DNA from: Panacagrimonas sp.
GTDB lineage: Bacteria; Pseudomonadota; Gammaproteobacteria; Nevskiales; Nevskiaceae
NCBI RefSeq assembly: GCF_020697055.1
Contig: NZ_JAJFBP010000003.1
Coordinates: 62,001-126,000, forward strand
Reading direction: 5' to 3'
DNA: 64,000 bases
How positions within the stretch are numbered: the stretch's first letter is position 1; every line of letters starts with the position of its first letter. This document shows, piece after piece, positions 37,181 to 47,350 of the stretch. The notes beneath the pieces are model-generated. The model was not told where the DNA came from. It ran no database searches and worked only from the letters and a program-made list of their open reading frames with translations. The position numbers and the translations under genes were made by a program.

Positions 37181-38440
37181 ATGGCCTTCATCACCCTGGG
37201 TCTCAGCCATCACAGCGCGCCGGTCGAGGCACGCGAGCGACTGGCTTTCACCGATTCCGAGCTGCCGGCTGCGCTGGCGCGCCTGCGCGCGCTCGCGGGT
37301 GTCGAAGAGGCGGCGATCCTCTCGACCTGCAATCGCACCGAGATCCTGGTGGTGGCCGAGCCCGACCTGTCGGCGATGCTGATCGAGTGGTGGCGCCGCG
37401 AACTCGCCGCGCCGGCCGGCCTGATCGAGCAGTTCGTCTACACCCATCGCGACCAGGCGGCGGTGCTGCACAGCCTGCGCGTGGCCTCGGGCCTGGATTC
37501 GATGGTGGTCGGCGAGCCGCAGATCCTGGGCCAGATGAAGGACAGCTTTGCCGTCGCCACGCAGAGCCGCGCGCTCGGTCCGGTGCTGTCGCGCCTGTTC
37601 CAGCACGCCTTCGCGGTGGCCAAGGTGGTGCGCAGCCGCACCCAGGTCGGTGCGCATCCGGTGTCGGTGGCCTACGCCGCGGTGCAGATGGCGCGCCAGA
37701 TCTTCGCCGACCTGGGCCAGCAGACCGCGCTGCTGATCGGCGCCGGCGAGACGGTGCAGCTGATCGCGCGGCATCTGCGCGGGCAGGGCATCGGTCGCAT
37801 CGTGGTGGCCAACCGCAGCCTCGAGCGGGCCGAGAAGCTGGCGCGCGAGGTGCACGGCTACGCCATCGCGCTGTCCGACCTCAACGCCTACCTCGGCGAC
37901 GCCGACCTGGTGATCTCGTCGACCGCGGCGCGCGAGCACGTGGTCGAGGCGGCCGCGATGAAACTGGCGCTGAAGAAGCGCCGCCGCAAACCGGTTTTCA
38001 TGATCGACCTGGCGGTGCCGCGCGATCTGGACCCGGCCATCGCCGAGCTCGAGGACATTTACCTCTACACGCTCGACGACCTGCGCAACGTGATCGCCTC
38101 CAACCTGCAGGCGCGCGTCGAAGCCGCCAAGCAGGCCGAGGTGCTGGTCGAGACCTACTCGCGCGACTTCACGCGCTGGCTCGAGAGCCGCGACGCCGGG
38201 CTGGTGATCCGCCGACTGCGCGAGCAGGCGCGCGCGCACCGCGACGAGGTGCTGGCCAAGGCGCGGCGCAAGCTCGCGGCCGGCGCGTCGCCCGACGAGG
38301 TGCTCGGCTTTCTGGCCGACACGCTCAGCAACAAGCTGCTGCACGCGCCGAGCCATCGGCTGCGCAGCGCCGACAGCGTCGAGCAGTCGCTGCTGATCAA
38401 CGCGGCGCGCAAGCTCTTTGAGCTGCCCGACGACGAGTGA
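37181..38440 (+). CDS. hemA: Glutamyl-tRNA reductase
   Basis: The 419-residue enzyme reduces Glu-tRNA to glutamate-1-semialdehyde, the first committed step of C5 tetrapyrrole synthesis. The catalytic Cys50 is in ILSTCNRTEI, SGLDSMVVGEPQILGQ is the family signature, and the NADPH-binding segment is LLIGAGETVQLIARHL. Its C-terminal dimerisation domain is complete. hemA-prfA-prmC is the standard order, but a heptamer-repeat element separates hemA from prfA here. Confidence 0.97.
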   Translation: MAFITLGLSHHSAPVEARERLAFTDSELPAALARLRALAGVEEAAILSTCNRTEILVVAEPDLSAMLIEWWRRELAAPAGLIEQFVYTHRDQAAVLHSLRVASGLDSMVVGEPQILGQMKDSFAVATQSRALGPVLSRLFQHAFAVAKVVRSRTQVGAHPVSVAYAAVQMARQIFADLGQQTALLIGAGETVQLIARHLRGQGIGRIVVANRSLERAEKLAREVHGYAIALSDLNAYLGDADLVISSTAAREHVVEAAAMKLALKKRRRKPVFMIDLAVPRDLDPAIAELEDIYLYTLDDLRNVIASNLQARVEAAKQAEVLVETYSRDFTRWLESRDAGLVIRRLREQARAHRDEVLAKARRKLAAGASPDEVLGFLADTLSNKLLHAPSHRLRSADSVEQSLLINAARKLFELPDDE

Positions 38441-38448
38441 CGCTCGCT

Positions 38449-38527
38449 GGTAGGCGTTAGGCGTTGGGCGTTAGACGTTAGCCTGTCGCCCCAACGCCGA
38501 CCGCCTAACGCCTACCGCCTACCGCCT
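38449..38527. repeat. Heptamer inverted-repeat element, locus C
   Basis: The gap between hemA and prfA is built of four to five TAGGCGT-type units (38449-38482) followed, after a short centre, by the inverted CGCCTAA/CGCCTAC units (38491-38527). The arms can form an imperfect hairpin of about 30 bp. The last unit touches the prfA ATG, leaving no Shine-Dalgarno. Confidence 0.75.
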
Positions 38528-38528
38528 G

Positions 38529-39617
38529 ATGCTTCCTTCCCTGATCCAAAAACTCGAACAGATGGCCGAGCGCCGCGCCGAGATCGAGCGCGAGCTGGCC
38601 ACGCGGGAAGTCGCGTCCAATGCCGACCAGTTCCGCCGCCTGTCGCAGGAATACGCACAGCTCGGTCCGCTGGCAGAGAACTTCGGTGCGTGGCGCGCCG
38701 CGGTGGAGGAGATCAACGGGCTCGAGACGATGACCTCGGACCCGGACCTCGACGTGCGCGAGATCGCGCAATCCGAACTGCAGCAGGCGCGCGCCCGCCA
38801 CGAAGCGCTGGAGCTGACGCTGCGCAGCTTCCTGGTGCCGCGTGATCCGCTCGACAACAACAACGTCTTTCTCGAAATCCGCGCCGGCACCGGCGGCGAC
38901 GAGGCGGCGATCTTCGCCGGCGACCTGTTCCGGATGTATTCGAAGTACGCCGAAAGCCGCGGCTGGCAGCTCGAGCTGCTCAGCGAAAGCGCAGGGGAAC
39001 ACGGCGGCTTCAAGGAAGTGATCGCACGCATCGTCGGATTCGGCGCCTACAGCCAGCTCAAGTTCGAATCCGGCGCGCATCGCGTGCAGCGCGTGCCCGA
39101 GACCGAGGCGCAGGGTCGGATCCACACCAGCGCCGCGACGGTGGCGGTGCTGCCCGAGATCGCCGAGACCGAGGCCATCGACATCAACCCCGCCGACCTC
39201 AAGGTTGATACCTATCGCGCGTCCGGCGCGGGCGGCCAGCACGTCAACAAGACCGAGTCGGCGATCCGCATCACGCACGTGCCGACCGGCGTCGTCGTCG
39301 AGTGCCAGGAAGAACGCTCGCAGCACAAGAACCGGGCCAAGGCGATGGCGTTGCTGGCCTCGCGCCTGCTCGATGCGGAACGCACCAAGCAGCAGTCGAG
39401 CATGGCGGCCGAGCGCAAGAAGCTGGTCGGCAGCGGCGATCGCAGCGAACGCATCCGCACCTACAACTTTCCGCAGGGCCGCGTGACCGATCACCGCATC
39501 AACCTGACGCTCTATCAGCTCGAGCGCGTGATCGAGGGCGACCTGGATCCGGTCATCCAGCCGCTGTTGGCCGAGTACCAGGCCACGCTGCTGGCCGAGA
39601 CCGTCGGAGCGGGCTGA
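38529..39617 (+). CDS. prfA: Peptide chain release factor 1
   Basis: The 362-residue protein is of full length. It has the catalytic GGQ in [18 protein letters not shown] and the stop-codon recognition region around [23 protein letters not shown] and [23 protein letters not shown] (two separate stretches). RF1 reads UAA and UAG. Its Gln is methylated by PrmC, encoded next with a TGATG overlap. Confidence 0.97.
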   Translation: MLPSLIQKLEQMAERRAEIERELATREVASNADQFRRLSQEYAQLGPLAENFGAWRAAVEEINGLETMTSDPDLDVREIAQSELQQARARHEALELTLRSFLVPRDPLDNNNVFLEIRAGTGGDEAAIFAGDLFRMYSKYAESRGWQLELLSESAGEHGGFKEVIARIVGFGAYSQLKFESGAHRVQRVPETEAQGRIHTSAATVAVLPEIAETEAIDINPADLKVDTYRASGAGGQHVNKTESAIRITHVPTGVVVECQEERSQHKNRAKAMALLASRLLDAERTKQQSSMAAERKKLVGSGDRSERIRTYNFPQGRVTDHRINLTLYQLERVIEGDLDPVIQPLLAEYQATLLAETVGAG

Positions 39618-40474
39618 TGGCCATGACGGTGGCCCAGCACCTGGGTGTCGCGATCGAACGGCTGAAAGCGTTCAGCGACAGCCCGCGTGCGGACGCCGAA
39701 CTGCTGCTCGCGCACGCGCTCGGCACGTCGCGCTCGTCGTTGCGGATGCGCGAAGCCGATACGCCGTCGGCGCGCGTCGCCGCCGTGCTGGACCGGCTGC
39801 TGGTGCGGCGCATCTCCGGCGAACCGATCTCGTACCTGCTGGGCACGCAGGGCTTCTGGAGCCTGGAGCTCGAAGTCACGCCCGAGGTGCTGATTCCGCG
39901 ACCCGATACCGAGACGCTGGTCGAATGGGCCCTCGAACGGATCGCGCGCGATGCGCCGTCGCGGGTGCTCGAGCTGGGCACCGGCAGCGGCTGCATCGCG
40001 CTGGCGATCGCCAGCGAGCGGCCGCACGCGCAGGTGCAGGCCACCGATCGATCGGAAGCGGCCTTGCGCGTGGCGCGCGCCAACGCCGAGCGGGTCGAGC
40101 TGACGCATCGCGTCGCGTTTCGCCAGGGCGACTGGTTCGACGCGCTCGATCCGGCGCGCGAGGACGCGTTCGACCTGGTCTTGAGCAATCCGCCGTACAT
40201 CGCGGCGCGCGATCCGCATCTGGATGCGCTGCGCCACGAGCCGATCGATGCGCTGGTCTCCGGCGAGGACGGGCTCGACGACATCCGCCGCATCGTCGCC
40301 AACGCGGCCGCCTGGCTGCGCCGCGGCGAAGGGACGCTGATGATCGAGCACGGACACGATCAGGGCGACGACGTGCGCGAGCTGTTCGAGGCGACGGGAT
40401 CGTTCGAGGCCATCGAAACGCGGCGCGATCTCGGCGGACGCGAGCGCGTGACCTCCGGGCGCGCGCGGCGATGA
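39617..40474 (+). CDS. prmC: Release factor glutamine methyltransferase
   Basis: The 285-residue SAM enzyme methylates the GGQ glutamine of RF1 and RF2. It has an N-terminal helical domain, the VLELGTGSGCIALAIA SAM loop, and the NPPYI catalytic motif. ATG 39617 overlaps the prfA stop; an ATG two codons on is also possible. The stop overlaps the next gene (ATGA). Confidence 0.95.
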   Translation: MAMTVAQHLGVAIERLKAFSDSPRADAELLLAHALGTSRSSLRMREADTPSARVAAVLDRLLVRRISGEPISYLLGTQGFWSLELEVTPEVLIPRPDTETLVEWALERIARDAPSRVLELGTGSGCIALAIASERPHAQVQATDRSEAALRVARANAERVELTHRVAFRQGDWFDALDPAREDAFDLVLSNPPYIAARDPHLDALRHEPIDALVSGEDGLDDIRRIVANAAAWLRRGEGTLMIEHGHDQGDDVRELFEATGSFEAIETRRDLGGRERVTSGRARR

Positions 40475-41226
40475 GCACGCGCTCGCTGGCCCGCTACGCG
40501 CGACAGATCGTGCTGCGCGAGGTCGGCGTCAACGGCCAGCAGGTGCTGCGCGATTCCTCGGCGCTGATCGTCGGACTCGGCGGCCTGGGCACGCCGGCCG
40601 CGCTGTACCTCGCCGGCGCGGGACTGGGTCGCCTCGTGCTCACGGACTTCGATCGCGTGCATGCCTCGAACCTTCATCGGCAGGTGCTGTATCGCGGCGA
40701 GCACGTGGGACAGGACAAGCTCGACTCGGCGCGCGAGCAGCTCGAGGCGCTGAATCCGGATTGCGCGGTCGAGTGCCGAACCGGGCCGCTCGACGCGGCT
40801 GCGTTGCTCGATGCGGCGCGCAGCGTCGACGTCGTGCTCGACTGCACCGACAACTTTCCTTCGCGCTTCGCCATCAATCGCGCCTGCGTCACCGCACGCA
40901 AGCCGCTGGTTTCCGGCGCCGCCATCCGTTTCGAAGGCCAGCTCGCGATCTTCGACAGCGCGCGCGGCACCGCCTGCTACGCCTGCTTGTTCCCGTCGTC
41001 GTCCGGCGGTGAGGCGCAGGAGACCTGCGAAGAGGCCGGCATCCTCGGTCCGGTCGTCGGCACGATCGGGACGCGCCAGGCGCTGGCGACGCTCAAGCTG
41101 CTGCTGGGGCTGGGTGACGACGCGCGCGGCACGCTGTGGGTATGGGATGCGTTGACGGATGCATCGCGGCGGCTGAGCATCCCGCGCGATCCCCGCTGCC
41201 CCGTTTGCGGAAACATCTCGCCATGA
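40471..41226 (+). CDS. E1-like adenylyltransferase of the ThiF/MoeB/HesA family
   Basis: The 251-residue protein has the nucleotide loop IVGLGGLGTPAALYLAGAG, DFDRVHASNLHRQ, and the two zinc CxxC pairs in CYACLFP and CPVCGN, with a likely catalytic Cys in EETCEEAG. It would adenylate the C-terminus of a small ubiquitin-like sulfur carrier (MoaD or ThiS), neither of which is nearby. MoeB is the default guess. It overlaps prmC by ATGA and overlaps a JAMM-like gene, so the E1/JAMM pairing typical of sulfur-carrier chemistry is present. Confidence 0.88.
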   Translation: MSTRSLARYARQIVLREVGVNGQQVLRDSSALIVGLGGLGTPAALYLAGAGLGRLVLTDFDRVHASNLHRQVLYRGEHVGQDKLDSAREQLEALNPDCAVECRTGPLDAAALLDAARSVDVVLDCTDNFPSRFAINRACVTARKPLVSGAAIRFEGQLAIFDSARGTACYACLFPSSSGGEAQETCEEAGILGPVVGTIGTRQALATLKLLLGLGDDARGTLWVWDALTDASRRLSIPRDPRCPVCGNISP

Positions 41227-41573
41227 ATGCCGAAGCCGACCTCGTGATGCCGCGCCGCCTGGCGATCCAGATCCTGCACGAGGCGCAGATCGCGCAGCCC
41301 GAACCGATCGTCGGCGTCGTCGGTGCGCGCGGCGACGAGCCGTGCAGTTTCCTGAAATCGGTGCAGGCCGACTTCATCGAGGTGCGCGGCGAGACGCTGT
41401 GGGCGCACCTGTGGTCGAACCCCACCGCTCCGGCCGTGCCGAGCGTCGATCAACTCGCCGGCGGCGGGCTGTTCCTGGTCGTGTCGCTCAACACCAAGGG
41501 CGTGCTCGAGATGCGCGCGTGGGAGCTGCGCGAGGGCGCGCCGTTCGAGCGGGTGCTCAAAGTCAGGGATTGA
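41223..41573 (+). CDS. Degenerate JAMM/MPN (M67) family protein
   Basis: The 116-residue protein aligns by eye with bacterial JAB/JAMM peptidases that clip or process sulfur-carrier proteins. MPRRLAIQILHEAQ matches the N-terminus, and PSVDQL and LFLVVSLNTKGVLEMRAW match the core. The zinc motif HSHP reads WSNP, both ligand His are gone, and the middle about 25 residues of a typical domain are missing. The Asp of PSxxD is retained. A hydrolase role is unlikely; it may be a binding relic. It overlaps the E1-like gene by ATGA. Confidence 0.75.
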   Translation: MNAEADLVMPRRLAIQILHEAQIAQPEPIVGVVGARGDEPCSFLKSVQADFIEVRGETLWAHLWSNPTAPAVPSVDQLAGGGLFLVVSLNTKGVLEMRAWELREGAPFERVLKVRD

Positions 41574-41583
41574 GGACACATCC

Positions 41584-41634
41584 GTAGCCCGGGCGCAGTC
41601 CGGGGAGACCTTCCCGGGTCTGCGCCCGGGCCAC
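41584..41634. repeat. REP/BIME-like palindromic element
   Basis: A 15-bp stem with one mismatch (GTAG-CCCGGGCGCAG against CTGCGCCCGGG-CCAC) surrounds a second hairpin CCGGGGA/TCCCGG. Read from each strand it begins GTAG or GTGG, the tetranucleotide foot typical of REP elements mobilised by RAYT transposases. It separates two convergent genes and may double as terminator. No RAYT gene is in the window. Confidence 0.65.
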
Positions 41635-41650
41635 GAGAGCGGCGCTGCGT

Positions 41651-43197
<1,547 letters not shown>

Positions 43198-43201
<4 letters not shown>

Positions 43202-43467
43202 CGCGCGGACGGACGGGCGCCGATCTTGTGCTGGCGCAGCTTCTTGCGCAGCGTTGCGCGGTTCAGGCCGAGCACTTCGGCCGCGCGCGACTGGTTGTTG
43301 TCGCAATAGCGCAGCGTGGCGCGCAGCAGCGGCGGTTCGACCTGGTCGAGCACGGTGGTGTACAGATCGCAGGGACGATGGCCGTTCAGGCTGCGGAAGT
43401 AATCGTCGATGCACTCCGCTACGGAATGGCTAAGCGGTTTGGTTTCGAGATTCTTGTGAGCGGACAT
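43198..43467 (-). CDS. fis: Fis-type nucleoid/transcription factor
   Basis: The 89-residue protein has the Fis helix-turn-helix at its C-terminus (about 57-82, [22 protein letters not shown]) and a helical dimerisation region. Fis bends DNA and tunes growth-phase transcription. ATGA overlap couples it to purH. The 135-base upstream gap separates it from prmA; I see no clear terminator there. Confidence 0.93.
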
Positions 43468-43602
43468 TCTCGGTCGCCCTGTGAGCCCGGATCGATGTCA
43501 ACCGGACGGTGTCGCGAAAAGGGGCGCAATCATACCGCCAGTTTCCTGGACGGAAAATGCCCTTTTCGGACGAGTGGGGTGTGCCCCCGTTCAGGACGAC
43601 GT

Positions 43603-44481
43603 TCAGCGACGACGCGCGACGAGCCGCTTCCAACCGTCGCGTGAGACGTCGGGTTCGAAGTCGAACGCATCGGCATACGCGCGACGCACTTCTTCTGCCT
43701 GACGATCGAGCAGGCCGGCGAGCACCAGTGCGCCGCCGCGCCGCACGCTCGCGCCGAGTGTCGGCGCCAGCTCCATCAGCGGCCGCGCGAGGATGTTGGC
43801 GAGCACGACGTCGACCTCGAACGCGCTGAACGGCGCGTCATGCGCGAGCACGTGGAGGCGATCGTCGACGTCGTTCTGTTCGGCGTTGTCGCGCGTGGCG
43901 GTGATGGCCTGCGGATCGATGTCCACCGACGTGCAGCGTGCCGCGCCGAGCTTGAGCGCGGCGATGCCCAGGATGCCGCTGCCGCAGCCGAAGTCGATCA
44001 CTTCCTTGTCCTCGAGATCGTCCTGTTCGGCGAGCCACTCGAGGCACAGCGCGGTGCTCGGATGCGTGCCGGTGCCGAACGCCAGCCCCGGATCGAGCAG
44101 CACCGTCTCGCAGCCGGTCTCCTCGATGATGCGCTGATGCGGGCAGACCCAGAGCCGCTTGCCGAATTTCATCGGCGGGCAGTTCTCGATCCAGTTGCGC
44201 ACCCAGTCGCGGTCCTCCACCGGATCGGTGGTGATCTGCACCTGGCCGCCGTCGGGCAGGTACTCGCGCAGGTTGGCGGTCACGCGTGCGGGATCGGTGT
44301 CGGCGGGGAACAGGCCGATGGCGACCGTGCGCGGCCACAGCGGCGTGGCGCCCGGCGCGGGTTCGAGCACCGGATCGTCGCCGGCATCGATGAGGCTCAC
44401 GCTGTCGGCGCCGTTGGCGAGCAGCAGCTCCTCGGCGAACTCGGGGTGCCGCGACAGCACGCGGATCTGGAGGAACGGCAT
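43603..44481 (-). CDS. prmA: Ribosomal protein L11 methyltransferase
   Basis: The 292-residue enzyme has an N-terminal substrate-recognition domain (about 1-110), the LLDPGLAFGTGTHPSTALCL loop, the SAM-binding VIDFGCGSGILGIAALKLGA and catalytic-type NILARPL. It trimethylates several amines of L11. prmA, fis and purH are in the same order and orientation as in many gammaproteobacteria. It is divergent from the MATE gene. Confidence 0.95.
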   Translation of the reverse strand: MPFLQIRVLSRHPEFAEELLLANGADSVSLIDAGDDPVLEPAPGATPLWPRTVAIGLFPADTDPARVTANLREYLPDGGQVQITTDPVEDRDWVRNWIENCPPMKFGKRLWVCPHQRIIEETGCETVLLDPGLAFGTGTHPSTALCLEWLAEQDDLEDKEVIDFGCGSGILGIAALKLGAARCTSVDIDPQAITATRDNAEQNDVDDRLHVLAHDAPFSAFEVDVVLANILARPLMELAPTLGASVRRGGALVLAGLLDRQAEEVRRAYADAFDFEPDVSRDGWKRLVARRR

Positions 44482-44550
44482 CGGCGGAAGGAAATCGTCG
44501 AAAGGAGCGGGGCGTTGCGATTGTAGTGAGCGATAGCGCGTCCGGGTGCC

Positions 44551-44581
44551 TAGAATCCGCGCTCCGCGCCCTCAGAGGGCG
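44551..44581 (+). promoter_or_regulatory. -10 element and hairpin before the MATE gene
   Basis: TAGAAT at 44551-44556 is a good -10, followed at 44567-44581 by a perfect 7-bp hairpin CGCCCTC-A-GAGGGCG in the leader, 23 bases upstream of the GTG start. No convincing -35 is present. The same TAGAATCCGCG context appears before other starts in the window. Confidence 0.45.
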
Positions 44582-44603
44582 AGCACCGATCACGCATTCA
44601 CAC

Positions 44604-45944
44604 GTGGACAGCCTGCGCCGAGAACTGCGCACCAACCTGCGCCTGGCGCTGCCGCTGATCGTGGCGCAGCTGGCGTTCGTGAGCATGGGCACCGTCGATG
44701 CGATCTTCGCCGGGCGCCTGGGCGTCTCCGAACTCGCCGCGGTCGCGGTGGGCAGCAACGTCTGGTTCCTGACCTTCGTGATGTTCATGGGCGTGGCGAT
44801 GGCGGTGTCGCCGATCGTCGCGCAGCGTCTCGGCGCCGGATGGGATTCGGACGGCATCGGCCAATTCCTGCGAGGCGCGCTGCTGCTTTCGTTCTGGCTG
44901 GGCCTGGCCTGGCTGGCGCTGCTGCTCTCGAGCATCGGCCCGGTGCTGGCGCTGCTGGATCTGGATGCGCGTACCGCGGGCTTCGCGCGGCAATACCTGT
45001 TCGCGCTGTCGTGGTCGGCACTGCCGCTGAGCCTGTGCTTCTTCCTGCGCAACGGCGCCGAAGGTCACGGCCTGACGCGCGTGACGCTCGCCGCCGGTCT
45101 GACGGGCCTGGGCGTAAACGCCGGCTTCAACTGGCTGCTGATGTACGGCAACTGGGGTTTCCCGCGGCTCGGTCCGGCCGGCTGCGGGTGGGCCACGACG
45201 ATCGCCTCGTGGACGATGGTTGCGAGCTACCTGATGTCGTATCGGCGTCACCTGCCGTTGCGCGCGTTGCGCCTGTTCCGTCGCGGCGCGCCGCGGATCG
45301 AGGCGCAGACCTTCGAGGTGCTGCGCGTGGGGCTGCCGGTGGCCGCGATCCTGGCGGCCGAGGCCTGGCTGTTCTGCATCGGTGCGCTGCTGATGGCGCG
45401 CTTCGGAGCCGACGCGGTCGCCGCACACCAGATCGCGATCAACTTCGCATCGTTGTGCTTCATGGTGCCGACGGCGATCGGCATGGCCACCACGGTGCGC
45501 GTGGGTCATGCGGCCGGCGCGGGCGATGCGGCGGCCGCAGCGGTGCGCGGTCGCGCCGGCATCGTGCTGGGCGTGGGCTTCGCGCTGATCTCGGCGGCGA
45601 CGATGGCGCTGGCCCCCGGCCTGATCGTCGGCATCTACACCGACGCCGAGCACCTGGCGGTGCCCGCCGCGCGATTTCTGGCCTTTGCGGCACTGTTCCA
45701 GGTGTTCGATTGCGTGCAGGCCACCGCCAACGGCGCGTTGCGCGGGCTCAAGGACACGCGCGTGCCGATGACCATCACGGTGGTCGCCTACTGGGTGATC
45801 GGCATGCCGCTGGCGGTGGGCCTCGCGTTCGGAACACCGGCCGGTCCGGCCGGCATCTGGTACGGATTCATCGGCGGACTCGCGGCGGCTGCGATCGGGC
45901 TGGGCTGGCGTTTCCTCGGGCGCGTCCCGACTTTCGCTTCGTGA
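44604..45944 (+). CDS. MATE family multidrug/Na+ exporter (NorM-like)
   Basis: The 446-residue protein has twelve hydrophobic helices in two halves. Early family features are ALPLIVAQLAFVSMGTVDAIFAGRLG and the mid-protein counterpart GLPVAAILAAEAWLFCIGALLMARFG. Such transporters expel cationic drugs using Na+ or H+ gradients; substrate is unknown. I choose the GTG at 44604 (MDSLRRELRTNLRLALP); the frame is open to 44526 but would include the leader hairpin. It stands alone, with 56 bases to the response-regulator gene. Confidence 0.92.
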   Translation: MDSLRRELRTNLRLALPLIVAQLAFVSMGTVDAIFAGRLGVSELAAVAVGSNVWFLTFVMFMGVAMAVSPIVAQRLGAGWDSDGIGQFLRGALLLSFWLGLAWLALLLSSIGPVLALLDLDARTAGFARQYLFALSWSALPLSLCFFLRNGAEGHGLTRVTLAAGLTGLGVNAGFNWLLMYGNWGFPRLGPAGCGWATTIASWTMVASYLMSYRRHLPLRALRLFRRGAPRIEAQTFEVLRVGLPVAAILAAEAWLFCIGALLMARFGADAVAAHQIAINFASLCFMVPTAIGMATTVRVGHAAGAGDAAAAAVRGRAGIVLGVGFALISAATMALAPGLIVGIYTDAEHLAVPAARFLAFAALFQVFDCVQATANGALRGLKDTRVPMTITVVAYWVIGMPLAVGLAFGTPAGPAGIWYGFIGGLAAAAIGLGWRFLGRVPTFAS

Positions 45945-46000
45945 CCCGGCGGGTAGACTTCGGCAACGTCGTCCAACCTCATTCGAATCCGCCGCCCATC

Positions 46001-47269
46001 GTGTCTTCCGCCCCACCGCTGCGCCTGCTGCTGATCGAGGATTCGTTTGCGGTGGCGCGGGAATTCGAAACGGCGCTGCGAACGCTCGAAGGCGAGCGCC
46101 TTCATGTCCATCACGTCGAGACCCTCGGAGAGGCCCTGCGCGTGCTGGGTGCGCGCGCGGTGCCGTTCGACTGCCTGGTCGTCGATCTGCGCCTGTCCGA
46201 CGTCGAAGGACTGCCGGCGGTCAAGCGCCTGCGCGGTGTCGATCCGAGCGCCCCAATCGTGGTCATCGCGGGCGAAGAGGATCGCGGCACCGCGGTCGAA
46301 GCGCTTCGACATGGCGCGCAGGACCTTCTGATCTATCCCTGGCAGCGCACCGCCGAACTCGCGGTCGATCTGCGTCGCGTGGTGCGCGGCGCCATCGAGC
46401 GCCGGCAGCAGCAGGCCGCGCACAAGCCGCTGCCCCCCAACGACGACGAAGAGACCGCCGATCTGGCCGCGCCACCCCGGGCCGACGAGGACACGGCCTT
46501 CGTGATGCGCTTCCAGCCGTGGATCCAGATGGAGGAGCGACGCATCTACGGAATAGAAGCGATGCTCGGATCGCGCGCCACGCAGGACTCGCCCCGCGAG
46601 ATCCTGCGCGCCGCCGAGACGCGCGGCGAACTCGGCGCGCTGAGCGAATGGCTGCTGCGGCGCGTCGGGCCGCTGTGGCGCCAGTGGCGCAGCGCCGGCA
46701 TCGCCCCGCCACGCCTTGCCGTGAACGTCGCGCCGAGCGAGCTGCAGGCGCGGCGCTTCGCGCGCTCGCGACTGGCCCTGCTGCAGGAACACGGGCTGTC
46801 GCCCGGCGAGATGCAGTTCGAGCTCGCCGAGGACGCGATCGTCGAGGCCGGCGTCAAGCCGCTGGCGGAGCTCCAGGAGCTGCGCGCGGCGGGTGTTCGC
46901 ATCGTGGCGGACAACGTCGGGCGTTCGCAGGTCGCGTTGCTCGCGCTCGCGCGTCTGCCGCTCGACGGCATCAAGCTGGACTACTCGCTGATCGAATCGG
47001 TGCGTCTGCAGGATCGCGCCTCGCGCGCGGCGGTACGCGGACTGGTGGCGATGTGCACCGAGCTCGGCATCACCTGCTGCGCGGTCGGCGTGGAAAACGA
47101 AACCGACTTCAACGCGAGTCGCGAGCTCGGCATCCATTTCCTGCAGGGCTACTGGGTCGGTCGGCCGCAGTCGCAGGATGCGATCGCGCGCTGGCTGGAA
47201 GCCTGCGTGCCCAAGGCGCAGCGCCGTCCGTCGCCGATCACCGCGCCGCCGCCTGCGCCGCCGGCCTGA
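46001..47269 (+). CDS. Response regulator with degenerate EAL domain
   Basis: The 422-residue protein starts at GTG 46001. An N-terminal REC domain (about 8-125) keeps the phospho-acceptor Asp in CLVVDLRLSD. After a linker comes an EAL domain (about 175-405). The EAL Glu is kept (GIEAML), as are the Asn in AVNVAP, the second Glu of FELAED and the Lys in IKLDYS. However, DDFG reads DNVG and AEGVE reads AVGVE, losing a metal Asp and a Glu. It is probably not an active c-di-GMP phosphodiesterase but a c-di-GMP or partner-binding relay. No histidine kinase is adjacent. Confidence 0.85.
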   Translation: MSSAPPLRLLLIEDSFAVAREFETALRTLEGERLHVHHVETLGEALRVLGARAVPFDCLVVDLRLSDVEGLPAVKRLRGVDPSAPIVVIAGEEDRGTAVEALRHGAQDLLIYPWQRTAELAVDLRRVVRGAIERRQQQAAHKPLPPNDDEETADLAAPPRADEDTAFVMRFQPWIQMEERRIYGIEAMLGSRATQDSPREILRAAETRGELGALSEWLLRRVGPLWRQWRSAGIAPPRLAVNVAPSELQARRFARSRLALLQEHGLSPGEMQFELAEDAIVEAGVKPLAELQELRAAGVRIVADNVGRSQVALLALARLPLDGIKLDYSLIESVRLQDRASRAAVRGLVAMCTELGITCCAVGVENETDFNASRELGIHFLQGYWVGRPQSQDAIARWLEACVPKAQRRPSPITAPPPAPPA

Positions 47270-47350
47270 GTTCAGAACGAATCGGTCTGGCCGGTGCGCC
47301 GGACTGCGGCGCAAGATGTCAGTCCCGTTTTTTCCATTCCGGAGCTCGCC

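Noticed and set aside
34414..38421. Open frames of over 1200 codons on both strands across ispE-lolB-TPR-hemA
   Set aside because: Both are alternative-frame shadows of recognised genes, with low-complexity Arg/Ala/Gly composition.
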